DNA of 22,288 nucleotides from Anaerolineaceae bacterium UBA5311 (GTDB taxonomy: Bacteria > Chloroflexota > Anaerolineae > Anaerolineales > Anaerolineaceae), in the NCBI GenBank assembly GCA_002411175.1, contig DHRN01000054.1, positions 37,537 to 59,824 of the forward strand. Direction: 5' to 3'. A program made the translations under genes and the position numbers. Under the pieces are notes generated by a model, which made no database searches, was not told the origin of the DNA, and worked only from the letters and a program-made list of their open reading frames with translations. This document shows positions 14,421 to 22,270 of this stretch, in pieces. Positions within the stretch are counted from its first letter, which is position 1. The number at the start of each line of letters is the position of its first letter.

Positions 14421-15497
14421 ATGGCAGATTATATTTGTGCCGATTGCGGCTCATCATATCCATCGAAAGGGCTTCCTTACCAGTGTACAGTTTGTGGCGG
14501 GTATTATAGCCTGGTCAATCTGACTTACGACCCGGAGTTAAAATCGGACGCGCCAGGTATATGGACTTATCAAAAAATGATGACCGATTTCGACCTTCCG
14601 GTTTCGTATCTTGGGGAAGGGCAAACACCATTAGTGGAACGAGTTATTGCTGGGCAGCGCTTTTTTGCCAAGCTGGAAAGTCTGAATCCGAGCGGCTCTT
14701 TCAAGGATCGCAATGCGGCAATTCTGACCAGTTATATTAGAAAACAAGGGGTTAAAAATGTTGTTGAAGATTCTTCCGGTAATGCTGGAGCGGCGCTGGC
14801 TCTTTATGCTTCCGCATTTGGCATTAGCAGCCGGATTTTTGTGCCAGCAGATACATCGGGACCAAAAATCAGGCAAATTCACTATTCTGGCGCAGATGTG
14901 GTTTATGTGCCAGGTTCGCGCGGGAACGCTCAGAAAGCGGCGTTTGCTGCGCTTGAAAAGGGAAACACGGTCTATGCCAGTCATGCGGCAGTGCCATTCG
15001 GGATGGCTGCCTACGCGACAATCGCTTTTGAGATCTTTGAGCAACTGGGTAAGCTTCCCGACAGGGTCTATTGCCCGATTGGGCATGGATCGTTATTCTA
15101 TGGCGTTGTGGCTGGGTTTGAGGCTATCGGCAAGTATCTCGCCAAACCCCGACCGGCGATGATCGGACTTCAGCCTGCAGTGTGTGCGCCCCTGGTTGCG
15201 GAATGGAATCGTGAGGATTTTACCTATAACGGAGCTCCCAGCCTGGCTGAGGGCACTCTGATTGCGAACCCTGCCAGGCGGGCTGAAATTATGAAGGCTC
15301 TCATACCCGGGTTTGACGATCTTATCAGTGTTTCGGAAGATGAGATCGCCCAGGCGCATATTGGATTGAACCGCGGTGGAATTTATGTGGAACCAACCTC
15401 TGCCATGGTATTCGCCGGGTTGAAACGAGAGGAAAAATCGAATGATTCCCTTAATGTTTTGGTATTTACTGGTAATGGGTTAAAATCGTCATATTAA
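14421..15497 (+). CDS. Threonine-synthase-like PLP-dependent enzyme with N-terminal zinc ribbon
   Basis: This 358-residue fold-type II PLP enzyme is most like threonine synthase, which makes threonine from phosphohomoserine. It opens with a zinc ribbon (Cys6, Cys9, Cys22, Cys25: CADC and CTVC), common in ThrC of this type. The PLP-binding lysine is Lys95 in NPSGSFKDRNA. SSGNAGAALALYA binds the cofactor phosphate or substrate, followed by a glycine-rich PIGHGSLFYG and YVEPTSA near the end. Usual ThrC motifs read KDRG and EP(A/S)SA, so the substitutions (KDRNA, PTSA) leave room for a related activity. Divergent from scpA. The promoter of rnc lies inside its last about 40 bases. Confidence 0.85.
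   Translation: MADYICADCGSSYPSKGLPYQCTVCGGYYSLVNLTYDPELKSDAPGIWTYQKMMTDFDLPVSYLGEGQTPLVERVIAGQRFFAKLESLNPSGSFKDRNAAILTSYIRKQGVKNVVEDSSGNAGAALALYASAFGISSRIFVPADTSGPKIRQIHYSGADVVYVPGSRGNAQKAAFAALEKGNTVYASHAAVPFGMAAYATIAFEIFEQLGKLPDRVYCPIGHGSLFYGVVAGFEAIGKYLAKPRPAMIGLQPAVCAPLVAEWNREDFTYNGAPSLAEGTLIANPARRAEIMKALIPGFDDLISVSEDEIAQAHIGLNRGGIYVEPTSAMVFAGLKREEKSNDSLNVLVFTGNGLKSSY
15459..15486 (+). promoter_or_regulatory. Candidate promoter for rnc-smc
   Basis: TTGGTA (15459-15464), 16 bp and TAAAAT (15481-15486) lie in the 3' end of the threonine-synthase-like gene. A transcript from about 15493 would carry a leader of about 85 bases containing the inverted repeat at 15517-15557. Confidence 0.45.
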
Positions 15498-15516
15498 AGA
15501 AATTTTTACAACTGCG

Positions 15517-15557
15517 GATTCGTTCGAAATTCAAATTGTGTGGATTGCGAACGAATC
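15517..15557 (+). promoter_or_regulatory. Leader hairpin upstream of rnc
   Basis: GATTCGTTCG (15517-15526) and CGAACGAATC (15548-15557) form a perfect 10-bp stem with a 21-base loop, ending 21 bases before the rnc ATG. There is no T-run. Given its place, it may be a site where RNase III cuts its own mRNA, as in the E. coli rnc leader. This is inference. Confidence 0.55.
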
Positions 15558-15578
15558 GACGGTTCAATATGGAGAGAA

Positions 15579-16283
15579 ATGATTGAATCAGCCGGAATAA
15601 ATGCTTTGCGGAGAAAGTTACCCCAGAATTTTAAGGATGATTTTTTACTCACACGCGCGTTAACCCACCGTTCTTATTTGAATGAAAACAAGCATGTACT
15701 GGAGGATAACGAACGCCTGGAGTTTCTGGGTGATTCAATTCTGAATTTCATCGTGGCTGAGTGGTTGTATCAGAATTTTCCAGAAAAACGGGAAGGTTTT
15801 TTAACCAAGGTAAGAGCTGCCCTGGTACATACCTACCAATTATCTGCCTTCGCGCGCAAGATCGGACTGGGTCCGGCGCTTTTGGTCGGAAAGGGAGAGG
15901 ACAGCGCGGGTGGGCGTGAGCGGGACGCGATCCTTTGTGATACTTTTGAAGCTCTGATTGCAGCAATTTACCTCGACACGAATATGGATACAGTCAAAAA
16001 CTTCATCATTCCCTTCCTGGAGGATGAATCAGAAGAAATCTTAAAATCTCATGGCGAAGAAGATGTAAAAAGTCGTCTCCAGGAATGGGCACAGGCACAA
16101 GGGTATCCTTCTCCGAATTATGTTGTTGTCAATGAGAGCGGTCCTGACCATGCCAAGACCTTCCAGGTGGTCGCGGTGATCAATGAACGCGAAATTGCTT
16201 CAGGGCTGGGCAAAACAAAACAGCAGGCTGAAAAAGATGCGGCATCCAATAGCATAAAAAAGTTAGGATTCGAACACCTATGA
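15579..16283 (+). CDS. rnc: Ribonuclease III
   Basis: RNase III cuts double-stranded RNA in rRNA maturation and mRNA control. The endonuclease domain (about 1-150) carries the signature NERLEFLGDSILNFIVAEWL (Glu48 and Asp52 region) and the second catalytic set CDTFEALIAAIYLD. The C-terminal double-stranded-RNA-binding domain runs from DVKSRLQEWAQAQG through GLGKTKQQAEKDAA to the end. I start at ATG 15579 (234 residues) with GGAGAG just upstream. A GTG at 15540 would fall in the loop of the leader hairpin and lacks a ribosome site. Its TGA overlaps the smc ATG (ATGA), so the two are translationally coupled. Confidence 0.95.
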   Translation: MIESAGINALRRKLPQNFKDDFLLTRALTHRSYLNENKHVLEDNERLEFLGDSILNFIVAEWLYQNFPEKREGFLTKVRAALVHTYQLSAFARKIGLGPALLVGKGEDSAGGRERDAILCDTFEALIAAIYLDTNMDTVKNFIIPFLEDESEEILKSHGEEDVKSRLQEWAQAQGYPSPNYVVVNESGPDHAKTFQVVAVINEREIASGLGKTKQQAEKDAASNSIKKLGFEHL

Positions 16284-19200
16284 TCGAAACAAAATTTGCC
16301 GGGCTTGACCTGCAGGGTTACAAAACCTTCGCGAAAGAAACCAACCTGGTGTTTCCTGCCCAAATTACCGCGATTGTGGGTCCCAATGGATCGGGTAAAT
16401 CGAACGTAGCGGATGCGATCCGCTGGGTGTTGGGAGAGCAGTCTTACTCGCTTTTGAGAGCAAAGAAGACGGAAGATATGATTTATTCCGGTTCAGACAG
16501 CCGCGCCAGAGCAGGTATGGCTGCTGTTTCCATCAAGTTTAACAACGTAAGCAAATGGCTTCCTATCGATTATTCTGAAGTTGTACTCACCCGACGTGCC
16601 TATCGGGACGGAAAAAATGAATATCTGATTAATAATCAGAGGGTTCGGCTAAAAGATTTCAGCGAACTGCTTGGAAGAACCGGGTTAAGCGATCGTACTT
16701 ACACGATTATTGGGCAGGGGCTGGTGGATACCGCCCTGTCGATTCGACCGGACGAACGCAGCAAGCTATTTGAAGAAGCGGCTGGTATCGGTTTGTATCA
16801 AAGCAGAAAAGCGGAAGCTTTGAGACGTCTCGAATCAACTGAACGAAACCTCGAAAGAGTTTTGGACATCATTGCAGAACTAAAACCACGCGTTCGCAAC
16901 CTGGAGAAGCAAGCTGCCCGGGTGAGTGAATATAAAACGGTGCAGGAATCGTTGAAACAAAACTTGCGGGAATGGTATGGATTCCACTGGTATAAAGCGC
17001 TGCGAGAAACTAATTCAATAAAAGACCAATTGAGCTCTGCGCAGTTGGAACGACAGGCAGCCCGAAAGACTATCGAGATTGATCAAGTCGAGAGCAGCAG
17101 TTTGCAGGAGCAAATCGAAGAACAACGCCTGAAAGTGGACACGTTGATGGATCACCTGCGTGAGCTGCGTGACCAACATCAGAGTGACAACCAGCAGCTT
17201 GCCATTTTGGATGAACGCCGGGCTGCTGTCGTTAGAGGCAAATTGCAGGGGCAGTCTGACCTTGCCAGCGTGGAAGAGGTGATTAGGTCGGGAGAAGAGA
17301 AGAGCAAATCCTGGCAACTCGACGAGGATAGGGTAAGAACTGAATTTGAAACCGTGCTCGCGCAATTAGAAGAATTGAAAGAACGCAGAAGTCAGCTGCT
17401 CGAACAGGAGCAGGAGTACGTAAAGGCAGATACCCGTCTGCGGGACGCGCTGGTTGAAGTGGAGAAAGAGGCTATTGTCATCCGTTCTCGCAAGCAGGAG
17501 ATGAGCGATCGCGCGGCAGAGATCAAATCTGCACAGTCGAACATCACCGAAACGCTTGCTTCACTCGGAGAGGAAGAAAAATCGCTTTCTGCGGATAACA
17601 CGAAGTTGGCTGACCAAATCAAGCATGCTGAACAGCAAAACGCAGGGCTTCGCCAGGAATTTAAGACAACTCGTGGTGAGCGGTCCGAACTGATTAAAGA
17701 ACTGGAATCGCACCAGCAGAGCAGCCATTCGATGGACCTTGAAAGGAACCGGGTGAAAAACCGGCTGGAATTGATCAAGCAAAGCCGTGAAAGCATGGCT
17801 GGTTTTTCGGACGGCGCAAAGAGCTTGTTAAAAACGAGCCGTGAAAAGAAGATGCATGAAGAACTGACAGATTTGGCAACACATCTCGAGGTGCCTGAGA
17901 AGTACGAAACTGCCATTAGCGCGGCTCTTGGCGAGGCGGTTGACGTTTTGATCGTGAAGAACCAGGTTTTAGGCAGCGACCTGGTGGAGGGGTTATCCGC
18001 CAGGTTGGAAGACAGGGTGGCAATCCTGGGGCAAACGAAACAAAAAGCAGCGATAAGCAAAGTGCCGATTGGGAATGGTATGGTGCGAGCAAGTGAAATC
18101 GTGAAGATTGAGCCGGCGCTGCAACCTGTAGTCGGGTTGCTATTGGGCGACTTTTGGGTCACAGATTCACTCAACGAAGCCTTTGCCGGCAGAGAGAAAC
18201 ACCCGCAGTTGAATTTTGTAACAATTGAAGGCGAAGTATTACTCTCGAATGGGATCACGATAATTGGCAAGGCGAATAAGAGCAGCAAAGTAAGCTATTC
18301 GCGCCTGGTGAAGGAGCTAAGCAGCGAATTTGATGCGATCGAGAAAACAAGAGAAGAGCTGAAGTCGGCGCTAAACCAGATCCAAAAGAAAATCGAACTG
18401 AATGATGGAAAATTACGAGAATTACAGTCTACATTAGACCAAAGTGCGCGTAGCAAAGAAGCTTTGGATCGGGAATTTAAAGCAACCAGCCTCTCTTTGG
18501 AAAAAACGTTAAGCCGGGCAAGCTGGATACAACGGCAGGAGAAAGAGAACCTGACCCTGCTGCAGCAGTTGGAAAATAATCTGGCAGAGCAGACTGTCAA
18601 AGAGCGAAAAAACAATAAAAACCGTGAAAAACTATTAATTGAGCAGAAGGAACTAAAAATACGCCGGGCTGAATTCGACAAGGGTGAGGTTGAGAACCAG
18701 TATCACTATCTCGAAACAGAGAAACAAGTCTTGAGCCAGCAGCTAAAGCACCTTCAGCAGACAAACTTAAGCGAAAAATCCAGGCTGGAAAATGACCGGG
18801 TTCGTATGAATCAGTTCCAGGAGCGGATTGCCGCCCAGGAGACCACCCTGGCTGAACTATCCAGGCAAATATCCGCCCTTGTTGAAAAAGTTGAAGCGGA
18901 CAAAAAGCACATTGATGAAGTGGACGAAAACTCGCTTCAACCTGAGCTGAGCCGACTGCGTGAGTTGGAAAACCAACGGAGAGTTTTCTCTGAAACTGAC
19001 TCAGCAAACCAACAAACTCTGACTGAGAAAGACAGGCAGGTTGTTCACTTCCAGCTTGAACTCGCGCACCAGCAGGAACGCCTTGAGAATCTGAAAACCC
19101 GAATTGATGATGACTTCAGCCTGATCGAGATGGAATATCGCAATGAATACAGACAATCTTCACCCCTGCCATTTCCGGACCTGGTTATTGAAACTTTGCC

Positions 19201-19885
19201 GGAGAAGACAGATGTCCCCGAAGAGGTGGCTGAGGCAATAAAACAGCAAAAAACTCAATTGCGCCGTATTGGGACGGTCAACCTGGAAGCGGACCAGGAA
19301 TACCGGGATGTCAAAGAGCGCTATGACAATCTAAATCTGCAGGTTGCGGATTTAAACGCAGCTCTGAGGGATATCGAAGAGATGATCAAAGAGCTGGATG
19401 TGGTCATGAAAAAGGATTTCCTGGAGACTTATAAAGCAGTCAGCACGGAATTCAGCCGGATGTTCACGCGATTATTTAATGGGGGTTCAGCGAGGCTCAT
19501 GTTAAATGACGAAGACAGCCCAATAGATGGCGGCATCGAAATTGAAGCCCGTTTGCCCGGAAAACGCGAGCAGGGGTTGGTTTTACTCTCTGGAGGTGAG
19601 CGCAGTCTTACGGCTGTCGCACTGGTTTTTGCCTTGCTGAAGGTTTCACCGACGCCCTTCTGTGTGTTGGATGAAGTTGATGCCATGCTGGATGAGTCGA
19701 ACGTGGGCAGGTTCATCGAATTGCTGAAAGACCTTTCCAGTGAGACCCAATTTGTCTTGATTACACACAACCGCAACACCGTATCAGCTGCAGATGTGAT
19801 TTATGGTGTTACCATGGGTAAGGATTCTGCCAGCCAGGTGATTAGCCTGCGTTTGGATGAAGTTGACGAAGATTTTATCAACTAA
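16280..19885 (+). CDS. smc: Chromosome segregation protein SMC
   Basis: This is the 1201-residue ATPase of bacterial condensin. The head's Walker A GPNGSGKS is at 34-41, followed by IRWVLGEQSY. Long coiled coils run about 170-520 and 680-1020, rich in Glu, Gln, Arg and Leu. They surround a hinge domain (about 530-660; LEVPEKYETAISAALGEAVD). The C-terminal head half has the signature LSGGERSLTAVALVFAL near 1104 and Walker B VLDEVDAMLD near 1130. Size and layout are standard. The start overlaps the rnc stop by 4 bases. The partner scpA lies upstream on the opposite strand. Confidence 0.97.
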   Translation: MIETKFAGLDLQGYKTFAKETNLVFPAQITAIVGPNGSGKSNVADAIRWVLGEQSYSLLRAKKTEDMIYSGSDSRARAGMAAVSIKFNNVSKWLPIDYSEVVLTRRAYRDGKNEYLINNQRVRLKDFSELLGRTGLSDRTYTIIGQGLVDTALSIRPDERSKLFEEAAGIGLYQSRKAEALRRLESTERNLERVLDIIAELKPRVRNLEKQAARVSEYKTVQESLKQNLREWYGFHWYKALRETNSIKDQLSSAQLERQAARKTIEIDQVESSSLQEQIEEQRLKVDTLMDHLRELRDQHQSDNQQLAILDERRAAVVRGKLQGQSDLASVEEVIRSGEEKSKSWQLDEDRVRTEFETVLAQLEELKERRSQLLEQEQEYVKADTRLRDALVEVEKEAIVIRSRKQEMSDRAAEIKSAQSNITETLASLGEEEKSLSADNTKLADQIKHAEQQNAGLRQEFKTTRGERSELIKELESHQQSSHSMDLERNRVKNRLELIKQSRESMAGFSDGAKSLLKTSREKKMHEELTDLATHLEVPEKYETAISAALGEAVDVLIVKNQVLGSDLVEGLSARLEDRVAILGQTKQKAAISKVPIGNGMVRASEIVKIEPALQPVVGLLLGDFWVTDSLNEAFAGREKHPQLNFVTIEGEVLLSNGITIIGKANKSSKVSYSRLVKELSSEFDAIEKTREELKSALNQIQKKIELNDGKLRELQSTLDQSARSKEALDREFKATSLSLEKTLSRASWIQRQEKENLTLLQQLENNLAEQTVKERKNNKNREKLLIEQKELKIRRAEFDKGEVENQYHYLETEKQVLSQQLKHLQQTNLSEKSRLENDRVRMNQFQERIAAQETTLAELSRQISALVEKVEADKKHIDEVDENSLQPELSRLRELENQRRVFSETDSANQQTLTEKDRQVVHFQLELAHQQERLENLKTRIDDDFSLIEMEYRNEYRQSSPLPFPDLVIETLPEKTDVPEEVAEAIKQQKTQLRRIGTVNLEADQEYRDVKERYDNLNLQVADLNAALRDIEEMIKELDVVMKKDFLETYKAVSTEFSRMFTRLFNGGSARLMLNDEDSPIDGGIEIEARLPGKREQGLVLLSGGERSLTAVALVFALLKVSPTPFCVLDEVDAMLDESNVGRFIELLKDLSSETQFVLITHNRNTVSAADVIYGVTMGKDSASQVISLRLDEVDEDFIN

Positions 19886-19953
19886 CGCAGCCTGGCATTC
19901 TGTTATGTTATCAGGGTGCGCTTAATGCCTTGAAATCTATAAAAAACCAAATA

Positions 19954-19983
19954 TAAAAAAACCGGCTTTGACCAGCCGGTTTT
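19954..19983 (-). terminator. Bidirectional terminator between smc and the foldase gene
   Basis: AAAACCGGCT (19958-19967) and AGCCGGTTTT (19974-19983) pair over 10 bp with a 6-base loop. On the minus strand the T-run is long, making a strong terminator for the foldase operon. On the plus strand four T residues follow within the stem, so it may also end smc transcripts. Confidence 0.85.
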
Positions 19984-20000
19984 CATTAATGACGAGATGT

Positions 20001-21341
20001 CTACTGCGAAATTACGTATTGGTAAAGCTCATCCGGGACAGCTGGCACGGAAGGGGCAAATTCTGTCCAGACAGGCTCGATAACAATGTCTGTACGCTCC
20101 CCGCGAACTTTTGCCAGCCATTCGTTGAAGTAATCTTGTTTCAGCTGGTCAAATTTCAGACTATCGACATTATTCTCGGCTTTAGTAACCAATTGGATAA
20201 TGTGCCAGCCAAATGAGCTCTCGACGGGCTCACTGATTTGACCGGATTCTTCCAGGGCAAAGGAGCCAGCGAGGAACGCCGAATCGTAACTGTCACTGCG
20301 TCCGATCCAGCCAAGATCACCGCCGTTTTCCTTGTTGGACTCGTCGGTGGAATATTCCATAGCCAGGTCGTACCAGGACTCGCCGTCTTCATACCTGGCA
20401 ATTACCTCTTCTGCGAGTTCTGAAGTATCAACAAGGATATGGCGTACCCAAACCTGTTCTTCTGTCGGTGTCAGGTCTTTGGTTATTTCTGCCATGAGCT
20501 TATCGCGAAGAAGTCCCATGCGAAGGATGTTTTCAGTATCGGCTTCGGAAATTTGGTAGGTGTCCAGATAGTCCTGGTAGTCTTTCACTTCTTTGTTGAA
20601 AAGCCGGGTAGTGTATGCCGTTGGGGTAGGCGTGTTCGAAGGGATCGGGGTCTGAGTAGGAACTTCTGTAGGACCGGCTGGTGTTTCTTCTACGACCGGA
20701 GTTTCACCTTCGGGCAGATCGGTTGGAGTTGCTTCCCAGCCTTCGGGTGTTGAAGTTGGTTCTGGTGAAGGCGTGGGAGTTTCTGTAGGATCAATCAGCG
20801 CGATTTGTTCTGCAGACCAGGTGGGGGTATTGACCTGCGTCATGGTTATGGTGGGAGTATAGGTGCCTTCCGGGAAGAAGTTGAACTGCTCGCGCAGCAG
20901 GGCGTTGTACTCTTCGTCCGAGACGGTAATCCCGAGTTTTTCCGCTTCTTCACGGATGATTTGATCATCAATTAACTGATTAAGTACGCTTTCTCCAATC
21001 ACAGTTGGATCTTGCAGCTGGAGGATCATAGGAAGGGCATACTGTTTGCCCATATCGCCAAAATAGGTCACATATTGGCTGGCTTGATTGATCATGTTCA
21101 GGCGTGTAAACCTCGTATTTGCCTGGAACTCTCTACTTTTTACTTCATAATCACCAACCCGGGCAACGACAGTGTTCGGTTTGACGATAAAATTATCGAT
21201 CAGCACATAACCGAGCATGACGGCTACGACTGCAAGGATGGCAATCGTGACGTAGATAGCTGTTTTGACCTGGCGTTCTTCCTGTTGTTTACGGGCAGTG
21301 TGTTTTTTCACCTGTCGAGGTTCGGATGGTTTTTTTGCCAT
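20001..21341 (-). CDS. Membrane-anchored PpiC-type peptidyl-prolyl isomerase (SurA/PrsA-like)
   Basis: This 446-residue foldase helps proteins fold outside the membrane. A basic cytoplasmic start (about 1-25) precedes one transmembrane helix (about 27-49) without a lipobox. A SurA-N-like chaperone region follows (about 55-155), containing NQLIDDQIIREEAEKLGI. Residues about 160-243 are a Thr/Pro-rich, low-complexity insert (TPTPSPEPTSTPE) interrupting the chaperone region. The parvulin domain (about 295-385) has VRHILVDT, GGDLGWIG and FGWHIIQLV. A short tail ends the protein. The gene begins 20 bases after rpsR in the same operon, with a weak ribosome site, and ends at a strong terminator. Targets unknown. 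Confidence 0.92.
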   Translation of the reverse strand: MAKKPSEPRQVKKHTARKQQEERQVKTAIYVTIAILAVVAVMLGYVLIDNFIVKPNTVVARVGDYEVKSREFQANTRFTRLNMINQASQYVTYFGDMGKQYALPMILQLQDPTVIGESVLNQLIDDQIIREEAEKLGITVSDEEYNALLREQFNFFPEGTYTPTITMTQVNTPTWSAEQIALIDPTETPTPSPEPTSTPEGWEATPTDLPEGETPVVEETPAGPTEVPTQTPIPSNTPTPTAYTTRLFNKEVKDYQDYLDTYQISEADTENILRMGLLRDKLMAEITKDLTPTEEQVWVRHILVDTSELAEEVIARYEDGESWYDLAMEYSTDESNKENGGDLGWIGRSDSYDSAFLAGSFALEESGQISEPVESSFGWHIIQLVTKAENNVDSLKFDQLKQDYFNEWLAKVRGERTDIVIEPVWTEFAPSVPAVPDELYQYVISQ

Positions 21342-21361
21342 TATCTCACACTCGAACTGTG

Positions 21362-21670
21362 TTAATTGTTATCTGCCCAAAAATCGCCTTCAAAAGGTAA
21401 CAAGGCAATGTGGCGGGCATTCTTAACAGCTGTGGCAACTTGCCGTTGGTGTTTGGCGCAAGTGCCGGTTTGACGACGGGGGCGAATTTTTCCGGTTTCG
21501 TTGATGAAACGGGACAACAATTCGACATTTTTGTAATCGATCGCCAGGTTTTTGTCAGCGCAGAACTGACAAAACTTGGGGCGGGAAACAAAACGTCGGT
21601 TGCGACCGCCACGCTGGAAATCTCCATGGTCACTGCGGTCTGATCGGTCTGTAGATCTGTATTCAGTCAT
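21362..21670 (-). CDS. rpsR: 30S ribosomal protein bS18
   Basis: bS18 binds the platform of the small ribosomal subunit together with bS6. This 102-residue protein has an extended Asp/Arg/Ser-rich N-terminus (about 1-30), then the conserved core with CQFC, IDYKNVELLSRFI, GKIRPRR and TGTCAKHQRQVATAVKNARHIALLPF. The cysteines and histidine make it the zinc-binding (C+) form. AGGAG precedes the ATG. It begins only 12 bases after the rpsF stop, with no ssb between them, unlike the common rpsF-ssb-rpsR order. Confidence 0.96.
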   Translation of the reverse strand: MTEYRSTDRSDRSDHGDFQRGGRNRRFVSRPKFCQFCADKNLAIDYKNVELLSRFINETGKIRPRRQTGTCAKHQRQVATAVKNARHIALLPFEGDFWADNN

Positions 21671-21682
21671 TTCTTCTCCTGA

Positions 21683-21967
21683 TTAATCAACACGCAAAAT
21701 GCTGCTGCGTAAAATTTGTTCATTGAAGCCCATGGTGCGTTTGAGGGCGGCAACGTTTTCGGGGTCGTAATCGAAATTAACGAGGACGTAATAGCCTTCG
21801 TTTGTTTTGTTGATCAGATAAGCGAGCTTGCGCTTGCCCCAGCGTTCAGTTTTGGTGATTTCGCCTTTGTTCGTTTTGATCAGGGTTTCGATGTTTTCGA
21901 CAGCAGCATCCAGTGTTGCTTCGTCCAGGTCTGCCTGGAGGATATAGATAAGTTCGTATTTGTGCAT
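21683..21967 (-). CDS. rpsF: 30S ribosomal protein bS6
   Basis: bS6 heterodimerises with bS18 on 16S rRNA. The 94-residue length is standard. The signature MHKYELIYIL opens the protein; KTERWGKRKLAYLINK and EGYYVLVNFDYDPE follow, ending in NEQILRSSILRVD. GAGGAG lies about 9 bases before the ATG, within the loop of a small leader hairpin. It heads the rpsF-rpsR-foldase operon. Confidence 0.97.
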   Translation of the reverse strand: MHKYELIYILQADLDEATLDAAVENIETLIKTNKGEITKTERWGKRKLAYLINKTNEGYYVLVNFDYDPENVAALKRTMGFNEQILRSSILRVD

Positions 21968-21971
21968 GCTT

Positions 21972-22054
21972 CGAGGCTCCTCTCCTCGGGTCTGCTCCTG
22001 TTGATGCCTTTGGCTTGCAGGAGTGGAAGGGTTTGATTTTCGGCGTAAGCCGAA
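21972..22054 (-). promoter_or_regulatory. Structured rpsF leader with three hairpins
   Basis: In the transcript order: TTCGGC/GCCGAA (22054-22049/22044-22039); CTCCTG/CAGGAG (22023-22018/22000-21995), enclosing a small GCC/GGC hairpin; and CGAGG/CCTCG near 21988-21972, whose loop carries the AGAGGAG ribosome site. Leaders of rpsF often bind the S6:S18 pair for feedback. I do not see the CCG bulge of that motif in a convincing position, so this is only a candidate. Confidence 0.45.
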
Positions 22055-22066
22055 TTTAACAAAACA

Positions 22067-22094
22067 AGTTTATCACAATTATCAAATCCCGCAA
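22067..22094 (-). promoter_or_regulatory. Candidate promoter for rpsF-rpsR-foldase
   Basis: On the minus strand TTGCGG (22094-22089), 16 bp, TAAACT (22072-22067). Transcription would begin about 22060, just before the first leader hairpin. Confidence 0.5.
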
Positions 22095-22150
22095 GAGAAT
22101 TTGGGTTTTTGACAGGAATCCTTATATGGAAAAATTGTTCATTTTGTGGC

Positions 22151-22230
22151 TTAGGGGACGGCTGCCATGCTGTCCCGCGAACAGCCGTATGGCGTGACGC
22201 CTGTACCGGTGAAGTCGGTAAGGTTCATGT
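22151..22230. other. Palindrome-rich non-coding segment, function unknown
   Basis: The region contains overlapping stems: GGGAC/GTCCC (22055+100 region, 22155-22159/22072+100 i.e. 22172-22176), GACGGCTG with CAGCCGT (22157-22164/22182-22188), and a tight GGCG/CGCC. The first two use shared bases and cannot form together. A 25-codon minus-strand frame (22228-22151) and a plus-strand frame from 22167 to the window edge are open, but neither has a ribosome site. It borders the dispersed repeat at 22243-22270, so it may belong to a repeat element. I do not recognise an RNA family. Confidence 0.4.
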
Positions 22231-22242
22231 TAGGAAAGGTTC

Positions 22243-22270
22243 AGATTCTTCACTTCGTTCAGAATGACAA
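22243..22270 (-). repeat. Dispersed copy of the TCATTCTG repeat (short form, inverted)
   Basis: Read on the minus strand, the segment gives TTGTCATTCTGAACGAAGTG followed by AAGAATCT. It matches the uninterrupted form at 12089-12131, about 10 kb away. It shows that the family is dispersed, not confined to the tandem array. The copy may continue beyond the window. Confidence 0.8.

Noticed and set aside
15540..15578. GTG start for rnc at 15540
   Set aside because: It lies in the loop of the leader hairpin, has no ribosome site, and adds 13 residues before the normal RNase III start; ATG 15579 has GGAGAG upstream.
17392..18288. A 298-codon open frame on the minus strand inside smc
   Set aside because: It is Ser/Phe-rich antisense of the SMC coiled coil, has no recognisable domain, and smc in the other strand is unmistakable.
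22151..22228. A 25-residue minus-strand small gene
   Set aside because: No ribosome site is seen and the DNA is palindromic, so the open frame is better explained by the repeat structure; kept only as part of the unexplained segment.
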